Assembly: GCA_008363385.1 (NCBI GenBank)
Contig: RHKY01000011.1
Coordinates: 1-64,000, forward strand
Direction: 5' to 3'
Source: Acidobacteriota bacterium
GTDB taxonomy: Bacteria; Acidobacteriota; Thermoanaerobaculia; UBA5066
DNA: 64,000 nucleotides
Part shown: positions 33,548 through 43,142 of the stretch, in pieces
Layout of the letters: the number at the start of each line of letters is the position of its first letter
How positions within the stretch are numbered: position 1 is the stretch's first letter
Program-made: the position numbers and the translations under genes
Notes under the pieces: model-generated
Databases searched by the model: none
Told to the model about the DNA's origin: nothing
What the model saw: the letters and a program-made list of their open reading frames with translations, nothing else

Positions 33548-35638
33548 GTGGCCGACATCTCCGTGCTGACGCCCCCTGCCAACGACCTCCTCCGGCTCGT
33601 CAACCCCTCCGCCGAGGAGCTCCTGACCTGGTACCGCGTCATGCACATGGGCCGCATCGTCGACGACAAGGCCCCGAACTACCTGAAGCAGGGGCTCGGC
33701 TGGTCGTACCACGCCCCGTGCGCCGGGCACGACGGGATCCAGGTGGCCCTCGGGACGACGTTTAGGCCCGGCCGCGACTACCTCTTCCCCTACTACCGCG
33801 ACCTGACGACCTGCCTGGCCGCCGGGATCACGGTGGAGGAGCTCCTCCTGAACGGGATGTCGAAGAAGACCGACGTCGCCTCGGGCGGGCGGCACATGTC
33901 GAACCACTTCGCCAAGCCCGAGATCTACGTCCAGAACGTCTCCTCCTGCGTGGCCAACCACTGCCAGCACGCCGCGGGGCTCGGCCGGGCCATCCGCGCC
34001 TACCGCGGGACGAGCGTCGTCTTCTGCTCCTTCGGCGAGTCGTCGGTCTCCGAGGGGTACGTCTACGAGGCGATCAACGGCTGCTCGCGCGAGAGGCTCC
34101 CGGTCGTCTTCGTCGTCCAGGACAACGGCTACGGCATCTCGGTCCCGAAGACCGACCAGACGGCGAACCGCTTCCCGTCCGACAACTTCGCGGGCTTCCC
34201 GAACCTCCGCATCTTCCACTGCGACGGAAAAGACGTCCTCGACTCGGTCCGCGCGATGCGCGAGGCCGTCGCGTTCGTGAGGACGGGCGAGGGGACGGCG
34301 ATCGTGCACGCCGAGTGCGTGCGGATCCACTCCCACTCCAACTCCGACCGGCACGAGCTCTACCGCTCGCCAGAGGAGCTCGCGGCCGCGCGCGAGGCGG
34401 ACCCGCTCCCCCGGTTCCGCTCGCTCCTCCTCTCGAGCGGGCTCTTCGGCGAGGAGCGGCTGGCCGCCGTCGAGGCCGAGAACGTCCGGCACTTCGAGGA
34501 GGCCGACGCCCGCGCCCGCCACGCCCCGGACCCGGACCCGGCGTCGATCCACGACTTCGTCCTCCCCGCGCCCTGGGTCCCCCCGGGCGACGGGCACGCC
34601 GAGGTGGAGGCGACGCCGGCCAAGGGCCCCGACGGGGCCGCGTGGCACGAGGTGTCCCTCCTCGGGGCGATCAACGCGACGATGAAGGACCTCTTCCGCG
34701 AGGACGGCGACCTGGTCATCTGGGGGCAGGACGTCGCCTCCAAGGAGAAGGGAGGGATCTTCAACGTCACGAAGGGGATGCAGCAGGAGTTCGGGGCGCA
34801 CCGCGTCTACAACGCCCCGATCGCCGAGAACTTCATCGTCGGCACGGCCGACGGCTTCTCGCGCTACTGCGACGGATTGCGCGTCCTCGTCGAGGGGGCC
34901 GAGTTCGCCGACTACTTCTGGCCCGCGGCCGACCAGATGGTGGAGATCTCCCACGAGTACTGGCGGACGAACGGGAAGTACTCGCCGAACATCACGATCC
35001 GGATCGCCTCGGGCGGCTACATCGGCGGCGGCCTCTACCACTCCCAGAACATCGAGGCCTGGCTGACGAGCCTCCCCGGCATCCGCGTCGTCGTCCCGGC
35101 CTTCGCCGACGACGCGGCGGGCCTCCTCCGGACGGCCGTGAAGTCCCGCGGCTGCACCGTCTACCTGGAGCCGAAGTTCCTCTACAACGCCTCGGGCGCC
35201 CGGGCCCACGTCCCCCCCGGCTTCGCGGTCCCCTTCGGCAAGGCCCGGGTCCGCCGCCGCGGGACGGACCTGACGATCGTCGGGTACGGCACGCCGGTCC
35301 ACCACGCCCTCGAGGTCGCCGGGACGCTGGCGAAGGAAGGGAAGGAGGTCGAGGTGATCGACCTCCGCTCCCTCGTCCCGCTCGACTTCGACGCGATCGA
35401 GCGGTCCGTGAAGAAGACGAGCCGCGTCGTCGTCGTCCACGAGGACAAGGTCCACGGCGGCTTCGGCGGCGAGATCGCCGCCCAGATCGGGAGCCGGCTC
35501 TTCGCGTGGCTCGACGCCCCCGTCGAGCGCGTCGGCTCCGAGTTCACCCCCGTCGGCTTCAACCGGATCCTCGAGCGCGCCGTCCTCCCCAGCCCCGAGA
35601 AGCTCCTCGCCGCCGCGCGGAAGACGCTGGCCTACTGA
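33548..35638 (+). CDS. 2-oxoacid dehydrogenase E1, alpha-beta fusion
   Basis: 696 residues from GTG 33548 with GGAGG 8 nt upstream. The first part (about 20-330) is an E1-alpha ThDP domain: GRHMSNHF, the ThDP motif GESSVSEG at 163-170 and NGYGIS at 193-198. The second part (about 365-690) is E1-beta: LLGAINATMKDLF, NAPIAENFIVGTADG and VVHEDKVHGGFGGEIAAQI. It decarboxylates pyruvate or branched-chain 2-oxoacids and passes the acyl group to E2. The Mg/ThDP motif has GES where GDG is usual. The E2 and E3 genes are not in the window. Confidence 0.9.
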   Translation: MADISVLTPPANDLLRLVNPSAEELLTWYRVMHMGRIVDDKAPNYLKQGLGWSYHAPCAGHDGIQVALGTTFRPGRDYLFPYYRDLTTCLAAGITVEELLLNGMSKKTDVASGGRHMSNHFAKPEIYVQNVSSCVANHCQHAAGLGRAIRAYRGTSVVFCSFGESSVSEGYVYEAINGCSRERLPVVFVVQDNGYGISVPKTDQTANRFPSDNFAGFPNLRIFHCDGKDVLDSVRAMREAVAFVRTGEGTAIVHAECVRIHSHSNSDRHELYRSPEELAAAREADPLPRFRSLLLSSGLFGEERLAAVEAENVRHFEEADARARHAPDPDPASIHDFVLPAPWVPPGDGHAEVEATPAKGPDGAAWHEVSLLGAINATMKDLFREDGDLVIWGQDVASKEKGGIFNVTKGMQQEFGAHRVYNAPIAENFIVGTADGFSRYCDGLRVLVEGAEFADYFWPAADQMVEISHEYWRTNGKYSPNITIRIASGGYIGGGLYHSQNIEAWLTSLPGIRVVVPAFADDAAGLLRTAVKSRGCTVYLEPKFLYNASGARAHVPPGFAVPFGKARVRRRGTDLTIVGYGTPVHHALEVAGTLAKEGKEVEVIDLRSLVPLDFDAIERSVKKTSRVVVVHEDKVHGGFGGEIAAQIGSRLFAWLDAPVERVGSEFTPVGFNRILERAVLPSPEKLLAAARKTLAY

Positions 35639-35653
35639 CCGGAAGGCGCGGGC

Positions 35654-35674
35654 GGCCCGGCCGGGACCCGGGCC
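35654..35674. terminator. Hairpin between convergent E1 and NHL-protein genes
   Basis: GGCCCGG-N7-CCGGGCC, a 7-bp stem with no T-run. Weak candidate. Confidence 0.3.
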
Positions 35675-35711
35675 TCAGCCCCTGATCCCGGCGGTGGATG
35701 TCGCGCTAGGA

Positions 35712-38700
35712 CTACTTCGTGATACCTGGAGATTCACCGCTCGGGGTTTGCCGGGCGCCACCCCCGCCGCCGGAGCCGCACACTGAGGGGGAGCACTCGA
35801 AGTAGCCGTTGACGTCGAGGATGAGGTGGACCGCCCCCGGCGAGCCGGTGAAGACCTTCAGGCCGCCCGTCCCGTCCGGTGCCAGGGCCACGACCGCGTT
35901 GTTGGCGCGCGTCTGGCCCGGGCGGAAGTTGATCGTCGAGGTCGGCGGCATCGGGCCGTCGGCCGGGTACAACGTGAGGAAGCCCGCGGCCTCCGGCGCC
36001 ACGACCGTCACGTTCGCGGTGATCGACCTCGCCGAGGGCGGGATGCCGCACGACGCGAGCGAGACGGGGAAGACCCGGGTCGCCCCCGGCTGGAGCGCCG
36101 GCCCGCCGAAGCTCCCCTCGTCACCGCGCGTGTCCAGGATCCGGCACGGCGCAACCGTGTGGAAGAGGCTCGCCGACGCCGGTCCGAGGACCTGCACGGC
36201 CGCGGTTGCCTCCTCGTGGCGGCAGCCCGAGGCCGTGGTCCGGTCGAGCCGGACGGTCAGCGTGCCCGGCGCGCCGGCCGTGAACGTGACCTGGCTCGTC
36301 CCCTGGCCGCCGGTCACGAGGCCGTTCGTCACCGTCCAGACGTACACGTCGCCCGCGACCGCCGGCGTGCTCGCCACGATGCCCGTGGTTCCCGCCTGGA
36401 CCCGGGTCGGCGCCGTCAGCTCCGGCGCCGGGAGCGCCCCCACCTGGACCGTCGCCTCGCCCGTGAACCGGCCGGCCGCGCAACTGGCGTCCGACAGGGC
36501 GGTGAGCGTGTACGTCGTCGTGGAGCCGGGGGTCACCGTCCGCACGGCCGGGCTGCTCGTCGCCGTCTGGGCGAAGCCGTCGGACCACGTGAGCGTCCAG
36601 GGGCCGGTGCCCGTGAGGGCCGCCTGGACGGTCGCGCCCGGCGCTGGGCAGGTCGTCCCGCCTCCGGAGACGACGGCGGTCGGGAAGGAGTTGCAGAGGT
36701 AGAACTGCACGACGGGCGAGCTTGTCGTGAGTCCACCGGTGTCCGTAGCGACGGCGTAGACCTCGTAGGCGCCCGATCCCCAGGACGACATGTCGAGATT
36801 GGCCCTGTACGGGAACGATGACACCGGTGGAACGTTCAACCACCAACCGCCGCCCATGTGGATAGAGAACGCGACCTGCTGGAGGCCTAAGTCGTCTGAG
36901 GCCTGGGCAGCGAACGATACTGGAACTGTGCCCACCACGACGTCACCGCTCCGCGGCGAGGACACGAGTACCTGCGGTGGCTGGTTCGAACCGACCGTGA
37001 AACCGCCGGCCAGTGAGGCCGAGCGGCCGTCCGGGTTGGTCACGACGACGTCTCGGGGGCCTGGCGTCGCTCCGGCATCGACCGCTATCAACGAAGTGAG
37101 CGCTGGCTGCCCTCCTTCGCCGCCGCAAGGGCCTCCCTGCGTACCGATGCCGGCACCGAAGCTGACGGTGGCGCACGGGTGGAAGCCGCTGCCGCTGATC
37201 GTGACCGTCCGCGACTCCCCGGGAAACGCGCCGTCCGGGCTGACCATCACGATCGTCGGACCCGGTGGGTTCCCCGTGACGCACTCGAAGCCCGGGAAGT
37301 CGGGTCCGCCGACCTGCCCGATGCTCGCGTACGGCGTCGCTCCGTTGCCGGCCGTCATCCTGAGGCCCGTGACCCTGAAGAACGTCGAGAATCGCGAGCA
37401 GTCGAGGCCCCGGACCGGGAAGAGGAGGTCGATCGTCCCGGACCCCGCGGCCGAGACCGTCCTCGACCCCACCGCGTGCGAGATCGGGTAGCCGTTCCCG
37501 TCCTGCAGGTCGCCGGAGAGGCGGAACGTGCCGGGACCCGGGAGAGCGAGGCCGAGCGTGAAACGGATCTGGTCGAACTTCCCGTCGCCGTCGGTGTCCT
37601 CGCTGATGAACCCGTAGCCGCCGGTCCGGGGGTTGGACGAGCCGAGCGCTGCGAAGCCCGCGATGGCTACGCGCTGGAAGGCTTCGCCGCCCCCGCCGCC
37701 CCCAGGGCCTCCCAGGTTGAGCGTCCCCGCCCCGCGCACCAGGAACGAGTACCAGCCCGGGGTCGACGGTACCGCGAAGTCCGAGCCCCACTGCCAGTCG
37801 CCCGCGCCCCCGTCGCCGTGCGCGCCGTCGTCGTACAGCGTCACGGTCGCCACGACGACCCCCGACGTGTTCCGCATCTCGGCCACGACGGACCCGAGCA
37901 ACCCCGCCGCGGTGTCGCCCGAGAGCCTGGCCGAGAGGTGCCCAGTGGACCCGAACAGGTACTCGCGAGAGCCGGTCGCCGCGGAGAGCCCGAAGCGGGA
38001 GTTCTCGTAAAGGGCAGCCGAGATCGTCTGCGAACCCATGGACAGCGACGTGGCGCGGAGCGTCCAGGTCCCCGCGCTCACGAGGGCGCCCGCCACCTCG
38101 ACCGTCTGGACGAGGCCGTCCTTGTGGTACCTCACGCCGGGCATCGAGACCGCGTTCGCCGGCGTGATGTCGATCCCGCCCGGTCTGGTGAACTCCACGA
38201 CGACGTCGAAGTCCTGAGGGGTCACGATCGCCCAGAGCCGGTCTGTCGAGGAGACGGGAACCGCGAGGCTGAGGACGCCGGACCCGGCCACGACCTGCGT
38301 GGTCGAGGCGATCGGCTCCTGGCGTGGCGGAGGCTGGTTCGTCACCGAGCGCACGGCCGCCGGAGTCCTGCCTGAGCGTTCGCTCGTCTCCCAGCTCGCG
38401 GGGTTCGTGGCCATCACCGGGAGAATCGTTCTGACGAGGATCTCCTCGCGTGTCACCTTGTCGCCGAGTTGGACGTGGCCGTAGGGGAAGTTGTGCCCAC
38501 CGCCGCCCCCACAGATGTCCTGCGAACCTGGGATGTACCCTTCGAGCTTCTCCCGCATCACGACGCTGTTTCCGGGTCCACTCGTCGCTATGTGAAAGGG
38601 GCTCGCGTTCACCAATTCCGGGGGGCTGTTCCAGTAGACGACACCGTCATCGACACGTTCGCAGTCACCCGAGTCACCGAACAAGAGACCGCGGCCACCG

Positions 38701-41700
38701 ATTGCGAACACCTGGTCCGTGGGTACAGTGCCGAAGCTCGGGAAGAAGCTGTTGAAATCGAACATCTGGAAGACCGCGAGGTCCCAGGGAGCGCCGGCGA
38801 GGTCGGCCAGGTCCGTTCCACTGTGGGGCGATCCGAGAGTAAACACCCGCTTGATCCTGGATGCGGACGTGGGGTATTGGTCGTCCCAGAACATCGCCCT
38901 CGCCACGACGCCTCCGCGGCTGTGGCAGATGAGGTAGAGCGGAGCTGCTGATGGCAGCCCGTCGAGATCGCTCTGGATCTCGCCCCAGACCTCGGTTCCG
39001 GCGGCCGAGTGAGGCTGCGGCACCACATACGGGACGTACTGATCGGTGTACGTAGGAGTGAAGACGACGTACCCGCTGTCTGCGAGGTAGCCGGCCCAGT
39101 CGTTCCACTTCGCGTGTCCGCTCCGGATGCCGTGAAGGAGGACGAGGATTCCCTTCAGGCTAACGTCGCGGATCAGTGGAAGACCCGAAGGGACCGTGAC
39201 GGACTGGCCTGCGAGGCGCGATGTCCTCTCGAGGTACCCCCCCGGGGGCCCCGCGACCCACGTGTTGCCGTTGATCTGGTCGCGGTAGGTGAGCTCCGCG
39301 CCCAGCGCAAGCCCGCTGGCGCACGCGGAGATGCTCTCCTCGGCCGCCGCCCCTGCGCTTCGGGAAGTGTACGACCCATCTGTCCGGGCCGCCACGTGGA
39401 ATCGCCACTGCGGGGACGAGCACTCGACCGTCACGGCGCCCGTCGTCGGGGCCGTCGGCTGAATGGTCCACGACCCGGAACCGTCGGGGTCCGCGAGGCG
39501 GAGCTGCCCGCTCAGGACCGGCTTGACGTTGACGACCACTTCTGCGCTGGCCGTGAGGCCGAGCGAGTTCGTAGCCACCGCCCGCAGATTGTGCGCCCCA
39601 AGCGACTCGCGCGCCGCGGACCAGATCACCGTGCAGGGGGACGAGTAGCACGAGCCGACGTCCCTCCCGTCGGTCTGGAGCCGGATGCTGCTCAGTGATG
39701 CTCCAATCCCGCCCGTGGCCGTCATGACGACATCGACCAGGCCCGCGACCTCGCCCCCCACAGGCGATTCGAAGCGGACAGCGAGCGCAATCGAATCGAG
39801 CACTCCCTTCCTGATTGTGTTGTTGTCAGAGTCTGCGACGCAAACATTCCCGGAAGTGTCCAGTGCTATGCCGCTCGGGGAGAAGAACCGCGCCGCGCTC
39901 CCCGTCCCGTCCGAGCTCCCGGAATTCCCTCCCAGTCCTGCGAGCGTGGTCACGTCACCAGCAGCCGTCACCTTCCGGATCGTGCAGTTGTGGCCATCCG
40001 CTACGTAGGCATCCCCAGAGGCGTCCACCACTACGCCCCAAGGAGAATAGAACCGCGCCGCGCTCCCCGTCCCATCCGAGCTCCCGGTACTCCCCGGCAG
40101 TCCCGCCAGCGTCGTGACGACTCCCGCGGGCGTCACTTTCCGGACTGTGTGGTTGTCCTCATCCGCCACGTAGAGGCTTCCGGTTGCGTCCACCGCTACG
40201 CCTTTCGGCCGGTAGAACCGCGCCGCGCTTCCCGTCCCGTCCAAGCTCCCGGGACTTCCTCCCAGTCCTGCCAGCGTCGTCACAACACCTGCGGCCGTCA
40301 CCTTCCGGATAGTGTGGTTGTACCCATCCGACACATAGATGTTCCCGGAGGCGTCCACCGCCAAGCCGGCAGGTGCAAGAAAACGCGCCGCGCTTCCGGT
40401 CCCGTCGGAGCTCCCGGTAGTCCCCGCCAGTCCCGCCAGCGTCGTCACCACTCCTGCGGGCGTCACCCTCCGGATGGTGTTGTTGCCCTGGTCGGTGACG
40501 TAGATGTTACCGGAGCCATCCACAGCCACGCCGCTTGGCTGGAAGAACCGGGCCGCGGATCCAGTCCCGTCCGTACTCCCGAGACCCCCGCCTACTCCTG
40601 CGAGAGTAGTCACCACACTCTCAGCCGTCACCTTCCGGATCGTGTGGTTGTACTTATCCGCGACGTAGAGACTCCCAGAGGCGTCCGCCGCTACGCCCTC
40701 AGGGTGGTGGAACCGCGCCGAGATTCCCGTCCCATCCTCGCTGCCAAAGCCTGCTGCCAGTCCCGCCAGCGTCGTCACTTCACCCGCGGGCGTCACCCTT
40801 CGTATCGAATGGTTGCGTCCATCCGCGACGTAGACGTTCCCGGAGGCATCCACTGTCGTGCCTCGCGGTTCCCAGAACCGCGCAGTGCTCCCCGGCCCGT
40901 CCTTGCTGCCGTGACTCCCTGCCAGTCCCGCCATGGTCGTCACTACGCCTGCTGGCGTCACCTTCCGGATTGTGTTGTTGGCCAGATCCGCCACGAGAAC
41001 ATCCCCTGAAGCGTCCACCGCCACACCGACCGGGCTCCAGAACTGCGCCTCGCTCCCCGCCCCGTCAGCGCTGCCAGAGCTTCCCGCTCGGCCCGCAAGC
41101 GTCGTCACCACACCGCCAGGGGTCACCTTCCGGATCGTGTCGTTGCCCGAGTCCGCAACGTAGACGTTGCCGGAGGCGTCCACCGCTACGCCGCTCGGCC
41201 AGAGGAACCGCGCGGCAGTTCCCGACCCATCCGTGCTCCCTTGAATCCCTGCCTGTCCTGCAAGAGTTGTCACTGCACCCTCTGGCGTCACCTTCCGGAT
41301 CGTGTTGTTGCCCGAGTCCGCGACGTAGACGTTGCCGGAGGCGTCCACCGCCACGCCGCTCGGCCAGAGGAACCGTGCGGCGCTCCCCGCTCCATCCGCG
41401 CTCCCATGAGTTCCGGCTAGTCCCGCTAGAGTCGTCACGTCGCCTGCGGGCGTCATTCTCCGGATGGTGTGGTTGTACTCGTCTGCAATGTAGAGGTTTC
41501 CGAAACTGTCTATCGCCACGTCCCAGGGGTTGTGGAACCGCGCCGCGCTCCCGACCCCGTCGAACCAGCCCGGCCCGCCAAGGCTCCCCGCCAGGTGCGT
41601 GAAGGTCAGCTGCTGCGCGCCGGCCTTCGTGGCCCCTGCCACCGGAAGGAGAAGCGCCGCCGCCGAGGCGAGACCTCGCACGACGACGCGCCACACGCTG

Positions 41701-41726
41701 TGGCCGGAGCGAGAACGGTTGCTCAC
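35712..41726 (-). CDS. Giant secreted NHL-repeat/alpha-beta hydrolase/IPT protein
   Basis: 2004 residues from GTG 41726 (ribosome site GGAGGAGG; signal peptide ending AGAQ). Eleven NHL repeats of about 55 residues (about 40-640, consensus VAVDASGNVYVAD..NHTIRKVT). Then an Ig-like region, and an alpha/beta-hydrolase domain (about 860-1130) with VLLHGIRSGH, nucleophile ICHSRGGV and GSPHSGTDL. Further beta domains follow, including an IPT/TIG unit (SPDGAFPGESRTVTISGSGF) and Ig/PKD-like units. The C-terminal module of about 120 residues (CRILDTRGDEG to LILDVNGYFE) is, from memory, a recurrent terminal domain in this phylum. Role unknown; possibly a surface lipase/esterase on a propeller scaffold. 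Confidence 0.85.
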   Translation of the reverse strand: MSNRSRSGHSVWRVVVRGLASAAALLLPVAGATKAGAQQLTFTHLAGSLGGPGWFDGVGSAARFHNPWDVAIDSFGNLYIADEYNHTIRRMTPAGDVTTLAGLAGTHGSADGAGSAARFLWPSGVAVDASGNVYVADSGNNTIRKVTPEGAVTTLAGQAGIQGSTDGSGTAARFLWPSGVAVDASGNVYVADSGNDTIRKVTPGGVVTTLAGRAGSSGSADGAGSEAQFWSPVGVAVDASGDVLVADLANNTIRKVTPAGVVTTMAGLAGSHGSKDGPGSTARFWEPRGTTVDASGNVYVADGRNHSIRRVTPAGEVTTLAGLAAGFGSEDGTGISARFHHPEGVAADASGSLYVADKYNHTIRKVTAESVVTTLAGVGGGLGSTDGTGSAARFFQPSGVAVDGSGNIYVTDQGNNTIRRVTPAGVVTTLAGLAGTTGSSDGTGSAARFLAPAGLAVDASGNIYVSDGYNHTIRKVTAAGVVTTLAGLGGSPGSLDGTGSAARFYRPKGVAVDATGSLYVADEDNHTVRKVTPAGVVTTLAGLPGSTGSSDGTGSAARFYSPWGVVVDASGDAYVADGHNCTIRKVTAAGDVTTLAGLGGNSGSSDGTGSAARFFSPSGIALDTSGNVCVADSDNNTIRKGVLDSIALAVRFESPVGGEVAGLVDVVMTATGGIGASLSSIRLQTDGRDVGSCYSSPCTVIWSAARESLGAHNLRAVATNSLGLTASAEVVVNVKPVLSGQLRLADPDGSGSWTIQPTAPTTGAVTVECSSPQWRFHVAARTDGSYTSRSAGAAAEESISACASGLALGAELTYRDQINGNTWVAGPPGGYLERTSRLAGQSVTVPSGLPLIRDVSLKGILVLLHGIRSGHAKWNDWAGYLADSGYVVFTPTYTDQYVPYVVPQPHSAAGTEVWGEIQSDLDGLPSAAPLYLICHSRGGVVARAMFWDDQYPTSASRIKRVFTLGSPHSGTDLADLAGAPWDLAVFQMFDFNSFFPSFGTVPTDQVFAIGGRGLLFGDSGDCERVDDGVVYWNSPPELVNASPFHIATSGPGNSVVMREKLEGYIPGSQDICGGGGGHNFPYGHVQLGDKVTREEILVRTILPVMATNPASWETSERSGRTPAAVRSVTNQPPPRQEPIASTTQVVAGSGVLSLAVPVSSTDRLWAIVTPQDFDVVVEFTRPGGIDITPANAVSMPGVRYHKDGLVQTVEVAGALVSAGTWTLRATSLSMGSQTISAALYENSRFGLSAATGSREYLFGSTGHLSARLSGDTAAGLLGSVVAEMRNTSGVVVATVTLYDDGAHGDGGAGDWQWGSDFAVPSTPGWYSFLVRGAGTLNLGGPGGGGGGEAFQRVAIAGFAALGSSNPRTGGYGFISEDTDGDGKFDQIRFTLGLALPGPGTFRLSGDLQDGNGYPISHAVGSRTVSAAGSGTIDLLFPVRGLDCSRFSTFFRVTGLRMTAGNGATPYASIGQVGGPDFPGFECVTGNPPGPTIVMVSPDGAFPGESRTVTISGSGFHPCATVSFGAGIGTQGGPCGGEGGQPALTSLIAVDAGATPGPRDVVVTNPDGRSASLAGGFTVGSNQPPQVLVSSPRSGDVVVGTVPVSFAAQASDDLGLQQVAFSIHMGGGWWLNVPPVSSFPYRANLDMSSWGSGAYEVYAVATDTGGLTTSSPVVQFYLCNSFPTAVVSGGGTTCPAPGATVQAALTGTGPWTLTWSDGFAQTATSSPAVRTVTPGSTTTYTLTALSDASCAAGRFTGEATVQVGALPAPELTAPTRVQAGTTGIVASTPAVAGDVYVWTVTNGLVTGGQGTSQVTFTAGAPGTLTVRLDRTTASGCRHEEATAAVQVLGPASASLFHTVAPCRILDTRGDEGSFGGPALQPGATRVFPVSLASCGIPPSARSITANVTVVAPEAAGFLTLYPADGPMPPTSTINFRPGQTRANNAVVALAPDGTGGLKVFTGSPGAVHLILDVNGYFECSPSVCGSGGGGGARQTPSGESPGITK

Positions 41727-41829
41727 GTGCCCTCCTCCGCGAGGATCTCGCGGCCCCCGGGGTCGGATTCTCCCGTAGTTCCAACGTCGTGGCACTTGAT
41801 TCCAGCGTCCGGATGTCTGGATTCCGACA

Positions 41830-41847
41830 GGAGGCGCTCCGGCCTCC
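41830..41847 (-). terminator. Weak hairpin after the FHA gene
   Basis: GGAGGC-GCTCCG-GCCTCC, 6-bp stem, 43 nt beyond the FHA gene's stop in the 163-bp gap before the NHL-protein gene. No T-run. Confidence 0.25.
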
Positions 41848-41889
41848 CCCGTTCGGGTGAGTGCCCCGGGTTCCTTCGACCGATGCGTC

Positions 41890-43122
41890 CTACTTCGTGG
41901 CGTTCGCCGGGCGGTCGAGGAGCTCGAAGACGAAGGTGTAGACGCCGAAGAGGACGGTGTCGCCGGGGGCGAGGCGCCGGGCGTCGACCCGGTCGCCGTT
42001 GACGAAGGTGCCGTTCGTCGACTCCAGGTCCATCAGGCGCCAGCCGTCCTCCTCCTGGACCACCTGCGCGTGGTGCTTGGAGACGGAGGGGTCGGGCAGG
42101 ACGATGTCGTTCGAGGAGGAGCGGCCGATCGTCTGGACGTTCCTCGACAGCTCGATCGAGGCGGGCTTTCCGTCGGCGCCGAGCGCCCCGACGAGCCGGG
42201 CCGGGACGCGCCGGCCCCACATGCCGACCTTCGTCGTGACGTCGTCCTTGACGAGGAGGTGGACGTCGGACTTGTCGGGCGGCGGGGGGGCCGGCTCGGC
42301 AAGCAGCGGCTCGCGGGCGGAGATCGACGCCAGCTCCTCGGTCGAGAGCGCCGCGACGTGCATCGTCTCCTGCACGGCCTGCCCCGCGGCGGGGTGGAGG
42401 CGGACCATCCGCGCGGCGATGAGCCGCTGGAGGATCTGCCAGGTCTCGGCCTCGGAGCCGGTCGGCGAGAGGACGAGGATCTCCTCGAGCGACCTCTTGC
42501 CGTTGATCAGGGCGACGACGCCCCACTCGAGCGGCGTCAGGACGAGCTGGTCGTCGAGGGCCTCCGCCCCGAAGGCGAGCGAGAGGACCGTCGAGCGGTC
42601 GACGTGGACCTCCTCCTCGAACCGCCGCGCCTCGTCGTCGCGCCTCGCCCCCTCCAGGATCAGGTTCTGGACGCCGATCTTCAGCGCCGGGACCTCGGTG
42701 GCCGGCCGCCGGTCCTTCAGGTACGCGAACTTCCCGTCCCGCCACCTCAGGCCGTCGAAGACGATCTCCGAGCAGAGGATCTTCTCGGCCTCCTCCAGCT
42801 CGTTGGGCGGGACGAGGCCCGCCGAGAGGATCAGCCGCGTCAGGCTCCCGCCCGACCGGCGCGCGCGCTCGTCCACCTCCCGCGCGGCCGGGACGGAGAG
42901 GAGCCCCCGCGCGGTGAGGAACGTCGTCAGGACGAACCGGTCCGCCGAGGACGAGGCCCAGATCACCTCGCCCCGCTCCAGGTAGATCCGCGTCACCTTC
43001 GACCCCGAGCGGGCCTCGATGGCCCCCGTGACCTGGGAGAGGTTCAGGAACATCAGGACGTCCGCCAGCGGGAAGTCCGCGAGGCTCCCTCCCAGGCTCA
43101 GCGGCGGCGCGGGGGTCGTCAC
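41890..43122 (-). CDS. DUF4388-FHA domain protein
   Basis: 410 residues. N-terminal DUF4388/PATAN-like domain (about 8-110; SLADFPLADVLMFLNLSQVTG, ending in GEVIWASSS), a helical middle region (about 110-250), a Pro-rich linker, and a C-terminal FHA phosphothreonine-binding domain (about 315-400) with IGRSSSNDIVLPD, SKHHAQV and STNGTFVNG. By family, it links Ser/Thr phosphorylation or second-messenger signals to protein complexes. GTG 43122 has GGAAGGG upstream. Confidence 0.88.
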   Translation of the reverse strand: MTTPAPPLSLGGSLADFPLADVLMFLNLSQVTGAIEARSGSKVTRIYLERGEVIWASSSADRFVLTTFLTARGLLSVPAAREVDERARRSGGSLTRLILSAGLVPPNELEEAEKILCSEIVFDGLRWRDGKFAYLKDRRPATEVPALKIGVQNLILEGARRDDEARRFEEEVHVDRSTVLSLAFGAEALDDQLVLTPLEWGVVALINGKRSLEEILVLSPTGSEAETWQILQRLIAARMVRLHPAAGQAVQETMHVAALSTEELASISAREPLLAEPAPPPPDKSDVHLLVKDDVTTKVGMWGRRVPARLVGALGADGKPASIELSRNVQTIGRSSSNDIVLPDPSVSKHHAQVVQEEDGWRLMDLESTNGTFVNGDRVDARRLAPGDTVLFGVYTFVFELLDRPANATK

Positions 43123-43142
43123 GAGGTACCCTTCCGGCTCCC

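Noticed and set aside
35654-35674. Strong terminator after the E1 gene
   Set aside because: Only a 7-bp stem with no T-run; listed as weak.
39800-41620. Satellite-type or mobile repeat
   Set aside because: The 165-bp periodicity is explained by eleven in-frame NHL protein repeats.
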